DNA of 64,000 nt from Mycobacterium sp. ACS4054 (GTDB taxonomy: Bacteria; Actinomycetota; Actinomycetes; Mycobacteriales; Mycobacteriaceae). Position numbers and translations under genes: made by a program. The notes under the pieces were generated by a model, which was not told the origin of the DNA, ran no database searches, and saw only the letters and a program-made list of their open reading frames with translations. Below, in pieces: positions 58,099 through 64,000 of the stretch. Every line of letters begins with the position of its first letter. Position 1 is the first letter of the stretch. Where the stretch lies: positions 44,248 through 108,247 of the forward strand of contig NZ_LZHV01000048.1 in the NCBI RefSeq assembly GCF_001667275.1, in the 5' to 3' direction.

Positions 58099-58853
58099 TC
58101 CGTTCGCTGGCAACGGCTTTCGCGTTCGGCACGGTGCTGCCCGTGCCGGGTTCGCGGCATGGGCCGATGGGCCGCGGCGCCCTGACGGCGCTGCCGGTGG
58201 TGGGCGCCGCCCTTGGTGCGCTCGCCGCCGCCGTGACGTGGGGCGGGGCGCACGCGTTCGGGGCGTCCAGCCCGCTGTCCGGACTGCTCGCGGTCGCGGC
58301 GCTGCTGCCGGCCACCCGCGGCCTGCACCTCGACGGCGTCGCCGACACGGCCGATGGGCTGGGTTGCTACGGGCCCCCCGAGCGCGCCCTGGCGGTGATG
58401 CGCGACGGGTCGACCGGGCCGTTCGGCGCCGCGGCGATCGTGTTGGTGATCGCGCTGCAGGGGCTGGCCTTCGCGGCGCTCGGGGCGGCGGGCGGGCCGG
58501 GGATTGCCGGCATCGCCGTGACGGTGTTCGCGGGCCGGGTTGCCGCGGTGCTGGCCGGGCGCCCGTCAGTGCCGGCGGCCGCGGGCAGCTCCCTGGGGGC
58601 GCGGGTCGCCGGCAGCCAGCCGGTGGCCGTGGTGGCGGCGTGGGTCGCGATGGTGCTCGTCGCCGCGCTGGCGGCCGGGCCGCGGTGGTGGCAGGGACCC
58701 GTGGCGGTGCTGGCGGGTCTGGCCTGTGGCGCCGTGTTGGAGCGGCACTGCGTGCGCCGGTTCGGCGGCATCACCGGTGACGTGCTGGGCGCCGTCATCG
58801 AGCTGACCGCGACGGTGAGCGCCGTGGCGCTCGCCGCGCTGGTGCGCTGCTAG
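58095..58853 (+). CDS. cobS: CobS: adenosylcobinamide-GDP ribazoletransferase
   Basis: The 252-residue polytopic membrane enzyme joins GDP-cobinamide with alpha-ribazole to give adenosylcobalamin. The substrate motif [14 protein letters not shown] (about 76-89) and [11 protein letters not shown] are intact. GTG at 58095-58097 in the GTGA overlap with cobT. The convergent ilvE stop is 13 bases beyond its own; H37Rv has an extra membrane protein gene here that is missing. Confidence 0.94.
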   Translation: MIRSLATAFAFGTVLPVPGSRHGPMGRGALTALPVVGAALGALAAAVTWGGAHAFGASSPLSGLLAVAALLPATRGLHLDGVADTADGLGCYGPPERALAVMRDGSTGPFGAAAIVLVIALQGLAFAALGAAGGPGIAGIAVTVFAGRVAAVLAGRPSVPAAAGSSLGARVAGSQPVAVVAAWVAMVLVAALAAGPRWWQGPVAVLAGLACGAVLERHCVRRFGGITGDVLGAVIELTATVSAVALAALVRC

Positions 58854-58866
58854 CCGGGCGAGCGAC

Positions 58867-59973
58867 CTAGCCCAGTTGGGCCATCCAGCCGTGGGTGTCG
58901 GCGAAGGTGCCGCGCTGAATGCCGGTCAGGGTGTCGCGCAGCGCCATCGTCACTTCGCCGGGCTTACCGTCGGCGACGGTGAACTCCGTATCGCCGTACT
59001 TGACGTGCGAGACCGGGGTGATGACGGCGGCGGTGCCGCAGGCGAACACCTCGGTGATCTCCCCGGCGGCGGCCTTCTTCTGCCACTCGTCGATGTCGAT
59101 CTTGCGCTCCTCGACGGAGAACCCGGCGTCAATCGCCAACTGCAGCAACGAATCTCGGGTGATCCCCGGCAGCAGCGAGCCGGACAGTTCCGGGGTCACC
59201 AGGCGCGCCGACCCGCCGCTGCCGAACACGAAGAAGATGTTCATACCGCCCATCTCTTCGACGAAGCGGCGTTCCACGGCGTCCAGCCACACCACCTGGT
59301 CGCACTCGTGCGCGGCGGCCTCGGCCTGCGCCAGCAGCGAAGCGGCGTAGTTGCCGCCGAACTTGGCGGCCCCGGTGCCGCCCGGGCTGGCCCGCACGTA
59401 TTCCGTCGACACCCACACGGTGACGGGGTTGATGCCGCCCTTGAAGTACGCCCCGGCCGGCGAGGCGATCAGCAGGTAGCGATACCGCTTGGACGGCCGC
59501 ACGCCCAACCCGGGCTCGGTCGCGATGATGAACGGGCGCAGATACAGCGCCTCTTCGCCCCCGGCGGCGGGAACCCAGGCGTTGTCGACGGCGATCAGCT
59601 GACACAGCGAGCCCATGAACAGCTCGTCGGGCAGTTCGGGCATGGCGAGCCGTCGCGCGGACGACCGCATCCGCGCGGCGTTGGCCTCGGCCCGAAACGA
59701 CACCACCGAGCCGTCGGCCCAGCGGTAGGCCTTGAGCCCCTCGAAGATCTCCTGCGCGTAGTGCAGCACGATCGCCGAGGGGTCGAGCTCGATCGGGCCG
59801 TACGGGATGACGCGCGCGTTGTGCCAACCCTGGTCGTCGTCGTAGTCGATGGACACCATGTGGTCGGTGAAGTACTTGCCGAAACCGGGCTCGGCCAGGA
59901 TGGATTCACGCTCGGCGTCGGAAACGGGGTTGGCCGACCGTGAAACCGTGAACTCAGGGGAGTCGCTGGCCAT
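58867..59973 (-). CDS. ilvE: Branched-chain amino acid aminotransferase IlvE
   Basis: The 368-residue PLP-dependent fold-type IV transaminase makes Val, Leu and Ile from their keto acids. The lysine that binds PLP is in [15 protein letters not shown], and [11 protein letters not shown] and GTAAVITPV are conserved family stretches. ATG at 59971-59973 follows TACAAT by seven bases; the longer open frame upstream lies over gcvT. Confidence 0.96.
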   Translation of the reverse strand: MASDSPEFTVSRSANPVSDAERESILAEPGFGKYFTDHMVSIDYDDDQGWHNARVIPYGPIELDPSAIVLHYAQEIFEGLKAYRWADGSVVSFRAEANAARMRSSARRLAMPELPDELFMGSLCQLIAVDNAWVPAAGGEEALYLRPFIIATEPGLGVRPSKRYRYLLIASPAGAYFKGGINPVTVWVSTEYVRASPGGTGAAKFGGNYAASLLAQAEAAAHECDQVVWLDAVERRFVEEMGGMNIFFVFGSGGSARLVTPELSGSLLPGITRDSLLQLAIDAGFSVEERKIDIDEWQKKAAAGEITEVFACGTAAVITPVSHVKYGDTEFTVADGKPGEVTMALRDTLTGIQRGTFADTHGWMAQLG

Positions 59974-59980
59974 GGCGCTG

Positions 59981-59986
59981 ATTGTA
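59981..59986 (-). promoter_or_regulatory. -10 element of ilvE (leaderless)
   Basis: TACAAT on the minus strand, seven bases before the ATG; the strongest -10 match in the window. Confidence 0.65.
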
Positions 59987-60026
59987 TATCCGCCTGCGAT
60001 CGGGCTTTTCACCCGAACCTGCGGCG

Positions 60027-61124
60027 CTAACGGGTTTTCGCCTCGACGAAGGGCGGCCGCACGACCTCGCATTCGGCGGCGCGCCCGCGGATGTCGACCG
60101 TGACGCGCTGGCCGTCCTCGACGCCGGCGTCGGCGTCGATCAGCGCCAGCGCGATGCCGACTTGCAGCGTCGGGGAGAAAGTCCCGGAGGTGGTGACCCC
60201 CACCGGCGTCTCCCCGGCGAGCACGGTCAAACCGGGACGCAGCACGCCGCGGCCCACCATCCGCAGGCCCCGCAGCAGCCGCCGCGGTCCCGCCGCCTTC
60301 TCCGCCAGCAGGGCGTCCCGGCCGAAGAACGCGTCCTTCTTCCAGCCGATCGCCCACCCGCATCGGGCCTGCAGCGGCGAGATGTCCAGCGCCAGTTCGT
60401 GCCCGTGCAGCGGGTAGCCCATTTCGGTGCGCAGCGTGTCGCGGGCGCCCAGGCCGGCGGGCTCTCCCCCGGCGGCCGTCACCGCCGCAGCAAGCCCGTC
60501 GAACACCACCCCCGCGGAGTCCCACGGCGGCAGCAGCTCGTAGCCGTGCTCGCCGGTGTATCCGGTGCGGCAGACGCGCACCGGTACCCCGGAATACGAG
60601 GCGTCGGTGTAGCCCATGTAGTCCATGTCGGTCGGCAGGCCCAGCTCGCCGAGCACGTCGGCCGATCGCGGGCCCTGCACCGCCAGCACCGCGTAGGAGC
60701 GATGTTGGTTGGTGATCGTCAGACCGGCGCCGGCGGCCGCCTGCAGCGCCTCGACCACCGCCGCGGTGTTGGCGGCGTTGGGCACCAGAAAGATCTCGTC
60801 GTCGGCGACGTAGTAGGCGATCAGGTCGTCGATGACGCCGCCGGATTCGTTGCAGCACAACGTGTATTGCGCCTTGCCGGGCCCGATGCGGCTCAGGTCG
60901 TTGGTGAGCGTCGAGTTGACGAATTCGGCCGCGCCCGGCCCCCGGATCAACGCCTTGCCGAGGTGGCTGACGTCGAACAGGCCGACCGCGTTGCGGGTGG
61001 CGTTGTGTTCGCTGACGGTGCCGGCATACGACACCGGCATCAGCCAGCCGCTGAACTCGGCGAAGCTGGCCCCCAGTTCGCGGTGGCGGTCTTCCAGCGG
61101 GCCGTGCTGTAGGTCATCGGTCAC
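60027..61124 (-). CDS. gcvT: Glycine cleavage system aminomethyltransferase GcvT (T protein)
   Basis: GcvT transfers the aminomethyl carbon from lipoylated GcvH to tetrahydrofolate. The 365-residue protein shows [10 protein letters not shown] (about 48-57), [20 protein letters not shown] and [21 protein letters not shown]. Other gcv genes are not in the window. GTG at 61122-61124 with TAGGGT eight bases upstream. Confidence 0.95.
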   Translation of the reverse strand: MTDDLQHGPLEDRHRELGASFAEFSGWLMPVSYAGTVSEHNATRNAVGLFDVSHLGKALIRGPGAAEFVNSTLTNDLSRIGPGKAQYTLCCNESGGVIDDLIAYYVADDEIFLVPNAANTAAVVEALQAAAGAGLTITNQHRSYAVLAVQGPRSADVLGELGLPTDMDYMGYTDASYSGVPVRVCRTGYTGEHGYELLPPWDSAGVVFDGLAAAVTAAGGEPAGLGARDTLRTEMGYPLHGHELALDISPLQARCGWAIGWKKDAFFGRDALLAEKAAGPRRLLRGLRMVGRGVLRPGLTVLAGETPVGVTTSGTFSPTLQVGIALALIDADAGVEDGQRVTVDIRGRAAECEVVRPPFVEAKTR

Positions 61125-61132
61125 GACGGTTC

Positions 61133-61138
61133 ACCCTA
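61133..61138 (-). promoter_or_regulatory. -10 element of gcvT (leaderless)
   Basis: TAGGGT on the minus strand, eight bases before the GTG. It is back to back with the cyclase promoter within a 41-base gap. Confidence 0.5.
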
Positions 61139-61152
61139 ATCCCGGGAGCTGG

Positions 61153-61158
61153 CACACT
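61153..61158 (+). promoter_or_regulatory. -10 element of the adenylyl cyclase gene (leaderless)
   Basis: CACACT seven bases before the GTG at 61166. Confidence 0.45.
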
Positions 61159-61165
61159 TGGCTGG

Positions 61166-62290
61166 GTGGTCGATTCCTGGGACTTCGAAGCCCTTGAGGC
61201 TGCCGGAATCGCCAATCCGCACGAGCGGGCCGACCTGATCAAGTACCTCGACGAGCTCGGGTTCACCGTCGACGAGATGGTGGAGGCCGAGCAGCGCGGC
61301 CGGCTGTTCGGCCTCGCCGGGGACGTTCTGCAATGGTCGGGACGCCCGACCCACACCATCGCGACCGCCGCCGAACAACTCGGCCTGTCGGCCGAGGAGG
61401 TCGCCCACGCCTGGGGTTTGCTCGGCCTGACCGTGGCCGGCCCCGACGTTCCGGTGCTCAGCCAGGCCGACGTCGACGCCCTGGCCACCTGGGTCGCGTT
61501 GCGAACGGTCGTGGGCGAGGAGGGCGCGTTCGGGCTGCTGCGGGTGCTCGGCGCCGCGATGGCCCGGCTCGCGGAGGCGGAGTCGACCGCGATTCGCGCC
61601 GGGACACCGGACATCCAGATGACCTACACCAACGACGAGCTCGCCACGGCGCAGGCGTACCGCGCGGTCGCGGAGTTCGTCCCGCGGATCGGCGCGTTGA
61701 TCGACGTCGTTCACCGTCACCACCTGACCGGCGCCCGAACCCACTTCGAGGGCGTGCTCCGCGACACGTCGGCAAGCGTGGTGTGCGGCATCGGTTTTGC
61801 CGATCTGTCCGGCTTCACCGTGCTCACCCGCGCGCTGGCCCCCGCGCAGCTTTCCGCGTTGCTCAACGAGTTCGCGGGAACCGTCGCCGACGTGGTGCAT
61901 CGCGACGGCGGCCGGGTGGTGAAATTCATCGGCGACGAGGTGATGTGGGTGAGCGCGTCCCCGGAACGCCTGGCCAGGGCGGCGGTCGACCTCGTCGACC
62001 ATCCGCGGGCCCGCGAGGAGGGGCTGCAGGTCCGCGCCGGCCTCGCGTACGGCGCCGTCCTGGCGATCAACGGGGATTACTTCGGCAGTCCGGTCAACCT
62101 GGCGGCGCGCCTGGTCGGAGCCGCGGCACCCTGCCAGATCCTGGCCGATTCTGCCCTGCACGAACGGTTGCCGGATTGGCCGGCGACGGCCCGTGGCCCC
62201 TTGCAGCTCAAGGGGTTTGACGTCCCCGTCACCGCCTACGAGCTGCAGCGTGGGGGCGCCGCCGATCCCGGCGCGGGCTCCGGCGATTAG
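61166..62290 (+). CDS. Class III adenylyl cyclase (Rv2212-like)
   Basis: The 374-residue soluble cyclase has an N-terminal helical regulatory region (about 1-200) of the mycobacterial type with a DNA-binding-like TIATAAEQLGLSAEEV stretch, then the class III catalytic domain. The first metal-binding Asp lies in GFADLSGFTVL (about 211-221), the second in VKFIGDEVMW, and the transition-state region in YFGSPVNLAARL, with the Asn and Arg of the NxxxR motif. All catalytic residues appear present, so it should make cAMP. GTG at 61166. Its stop codon is part of the pepB -10. Confidence 0.9.
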   Translation: MVDSWDFEALEAAGIANPHERADLIKYLDELGFTVDEMVEAEQRGRLFGLAGDVLQWSGRPTHTIATAAEQLGLSAEEVAHAWGLLGLTVAGPDVPVLSQADVDALATWVALRTVVGEEGAFGLLRVLGAAMARLAEAESTAIRAGTPDIQMTYTNDELATAQAYRAVAEFVPRIGALIDVVHRHHLTGARTHFEGVLRDTSASVVCGIGFADLSGFTVLTRALAPAQLSALLNEFAGTVADVVHRDGGRVVKFIGDEVMWVSASPERLARAAVDLVDHPRAREEGLQVRAGLAYGAVLAINGDYFGSPVNLAARLVGAAAPCQILADSALHERLPDWPATARGPLQLKGFDVPVTAYELQRGGAADPGAGSGD

Positions 62291-62293
62291 GGT
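62288..62293 (+). promoter_or_regulatory. -10 element of pepB overlapping the cyclase stop codon
   Basis: TAGGGT starts with the TAG stop of the cyclase gene (62288-62290) and lies eight bases before the pepB GTG at 62302. Confidence 0.5.
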
Positions 62294-62301
62294 AAAAGCC
62301 C

Positions 62302-63849
62302 GTGACCACCGAATTGAGCTATCAAAGCCCCTCCGTAACCGCCGCCACGTCGCTGCCCAAACGCGGGGCGGGCTCTTCGGTATTGGTCGTCCCGGTCGTG
62401 TCCGCCGGCGACGAGGACTCACCCGGCGCGGCGGTTGCCCCGGGCGAGTCGCTCCTGCCCGCGGACGCGATCGCCGAGATCGAGTCGGGCCTGCGGGCGC
62501 TGGACGCGACGGGCGGCAGCGAGCAGGTGCACCGCCTGGTGGTGCCGTCGCTGCCGGTGTCCAGCGTGCTGACGATCGGGCTGGGCAAGCCGCGGCCCGA
62601 ATGGCCCGCCGACACGATCCGCCGCGCCGCCGGGGTGGCCGCGCGGTCGCTGGGCACCGCCGAGGCGGTGATCGTGACGCTGCCCGGTGACTTCAGCGCC
62701 GACGTCTGCTCGGCGACCGTCGAGGGGCTGATCCTGGGCAGCTACCGGTTCACCGAGTTCCGCAGCGACAAGACGGCGCCGAAAGACAAAGGGCTGCGCA
62801 AGATCACCGTGTTGTCCGCCTCGAAGGACGCCAATGCGGCCAGCGCGCACGGCGCGGCCGTGGCGACCGCGGTGGCCACCGCCCGCGACTTCGTCAACAC
62901 GCCGCCCAGTCACCTCTTCCCCAGCGAATTCGCTAGGCGGGCAAGGTCTTTGGGTGAATCGGTGGGCCTTGAGGTGGAGGTGCTCGACGAGAAGGCGCTG
63001 CAAAAGGCCGGGTACGGCGGGGTGATCGGCGTCGGCCAGGGCTCGTCGCGCCCGCCCCGGCTGGTGCGGCTGACGCACCGTGGTTCGAAGCTGGCCAAGA
63101 AACCCAAGCAGGCGAAGAAGGTGGCCCTGGTCGGCAAGGGCATCACGTTCGACACCGGCGGCATCTCGATCAAGCCGGCGGCATCCATGCACCACATGAC
63201 GTCGGACATGGGCGGCGCGGCCGCGGTCATCGCCGCGGTGGCGCTGGCCGCGCAGTTGCGGTTGCCCATCGACGTGATCGCGACCGTGCCGATGGCCGAG
63301 AACATGCCGTCGGGCACGGCGCAGCGCCCCGGCGACGTGCTGACGCAGTACGGCGGAATCACCGTCGAGGTGCAGAACACCGACGCGGAGGGCCGGCTCA
63401 TCCTGGCCGACGCCATCGTGCGCGCGTGCGAGGACCACCCGGACTACCTGATCGAGACGTCAACGCTGACCGGCGCGCAGACCGTGGCGCTGGGCGCCCG
63501 GATCCCCGGGGTGATGGGCAGCGACGAATTCCGCGACCGGGTCGCCGCGATCTCGCAGCGGGTGGGCGAGAACGGCTGGCCGATGCCGCTGCCCGACGAA
63601 CTCAAGGACGACCTGAAATCCACGGTGGCCGACCTGTCCAACATCAGCGGCCAGCGCTTCGCCGGCATGCTGGTGGCCGGGGTGTTCCTGCGCGAGTTCG
63701 TCGCCGACGGCGTGGGCTGGGCGCACATCGACGTGGCCGGCCCGGCGTACAACACCGGCGGGCCGTGGGGGTACACGCCCAAGGGCGGCACCGGTGTGCC
63801 GACTCGCACCATGTTCGCGGTGCTCGAGGACATCGCCGAAAACGGCTAG
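62302..63849 (+). CDS. pepB: Leucyl aminopeptidase (M17 family) PepB/PepA
   Basis: The 515-residue cytosolic metallo-aminopeptidase removes N-terminal residues from peptides. The two-metal site is in [17 protein letters not shown] (about 275-291, with Lys and Asp ligands), [10 protein letters not shown] and [12 protein letters not shown]. The non-catalytic N-terminal domain (1-190) is of normal size. GTG at 62302, probably leaderless and 11 bases after the cyclase gene. Confidence 0.95.
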   Translation: MTTELSYQSPSVTAATSLPKRGAGSSVLVVPVVSAGDEDSPGAAVAPGESLLPADAIAEIESGLRALDATGGSEQVHRLVVPSLPVSSVLTIGLGKPRPEWPADTIRRAAGVAARSLGTAEAVIVTLPGDFSADVCSATVEGLILGSYRFTEFRSDKTAPKDKGLRKITVLSASKDANAASAHGAAVATAVATARDFVNTPPSHLFPSEFARRARSLGESVGLEVEVLDEKALQKAGYGGVIGVGQGSSRPPRLVRLTHRGSKLAKKPKQAKKVALVGKGITFDTGGISIKPAASMHHMTSDMGGAAAVIAAVALAAQLRLPIDVIATVPMAENMPSGTAQRPGDVLTQYGGITVEVQNTDAEGRLILADAIVRACEDHPDYLIETSTLTGAQTVALGARIPGVMGSDEFRDRVAAISQRVGENGWPMPLPDELKDDLKSTVADLSNISGQRFAGMLVAGVFLREFVADGVGWAHIDVAGPAYNTGGPWGYTPKGGTGVPTRTMFAVLEDIAENG

Positions 63850-63852
63850 CGC

Positions 63853-63940
63853 CTACCGCCCGCCGAGGTGGGGCTACCGCCCGCTTGCGGGCGTCACGCC
63901 AGCGTGGCGCTGGGCCGCGAGCGTCACGCTGGCGTGGCGC
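63853..63940. repeat. Direct and inverted repeats after pepB
   Basis: Two 11-base ctaccgcccgc copies (63853-63863 and 63874-63884) are 21 bases apart. After them, two near-identical 20-base units gcgtcacgc..gcgtggcgc (63891-63910 and 63921-63940, two mismatches) are 30 bases apart. A short palindrome cgcccgcttgcgggcg spans the junction. The block follows the pepB stop directly and can form several hairpins, so it could act as a terminator. Confidence 0.65.
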
Positions 63941-64000
63941 CCCGGGGGGAGAAATGGCGTTACGGGGCGGCAGGAGCAAACAGGCCCGGCGCAGATTCGC
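63941..64000. other. Window end, possible start or end of the next gene
   Basis: On the plus strand, ATG 63954 preceded by GGGGGGAGA opens a basic frame running off the window. On the minus strand an alternative frame ends in TAA at about 63963-63965 and could be the 3' end of the next gene (ephD faces pepB in H37Rv). Too little sequence remains to decide. Confidence 0.3.

Overview
The window is chromosomal DNA from a slow-growing-type Mycobacterium outside the M. tuberculosis complex. The reasons are very high GC, mycobacterial protein families throughout, frequent GTG/TTG starts, many apparently leaderless genes, and a gene order that I recognise from memory as the M. tuberculosis H37Rv stretch Rv2150c-Rv2213. 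Sequence alone does not fix the species; a MAC-like relative is plausible. H37Rv locus names below are recalled from memory and used only as landmarks.

Layout. (1) 1-17.1 kb: the division and cell wall (dcw) cluster on the minus strand, transcribed mraZ, rsmH, FtsL-like gene, pbpB, murE, murF, murX, murD, ftsW, murG, murC, ftsQ, ftsZ. Most junctions are 4-base ATGA/GTGA overlaps. The only real break is pbpB-murE, which holds repeats where H37Rv carries extra genes. (2) 17.5-25 kb: DUF3040 membrane protein, GNAT acetyltransferase, lipoprotein LppM, MTHFR-like enzyme, prenyl diphosphate synthase, mannosyltransferase MptA, and the divergent pair Rv2175c-like/pknL. (3) 25-38.3 kb: aroG, exoribonuclease, a set of envelope glycolipid genes (Rv2180c-like, GT87 mannosyltransferase, PlsC acyltransferase, ArsA-like ATPase, two SRPBCC proteins, fadD15, pimB'), a HExxH protein, the peptidoglycan hydrolase ripC and a small cysteine-rich protein. 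(4) 38.4-50.1 kb: an exonuclease/GIY-YIG fusion, trpD, then the respiratory cytochrome bcc-aa3 genes ctaE-qcrCAB and ctaC-ctaF with mmpS3 and a Rv2197c-like gene. A DUF5994 gene and a 77-residue ORF sit between qcrB and Rv2197c. (5) 50.2-64 kb: asnB, adenosine kinase, erpA, glycerate kinase, cobU-cobT-cobS, ilvE, gcvT, a class III adenylyl cyclase and leucyl aminopeptidase.

How the genes work together: the dcw operon makes lipid II and the septal machinery; RipC is a probable septal hydrolase; MptA, the GT87 enzyme and PimB' build PIM/LM/LAM; the qcr/cta genes encode the main aerobic respiratory supercomplex. I saw no phage, IS element, CRISPR array, rRNA or tRNA. I found no clear undescribed multi-gene system. 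The most interesting items are non-coding: two copies of a nested palindromic element, a candidate second MraZ-type operator on the opposite strand, repeat-rich gene ends, an unusual CTG start, and near-zero spacing at most convergent gene ends.
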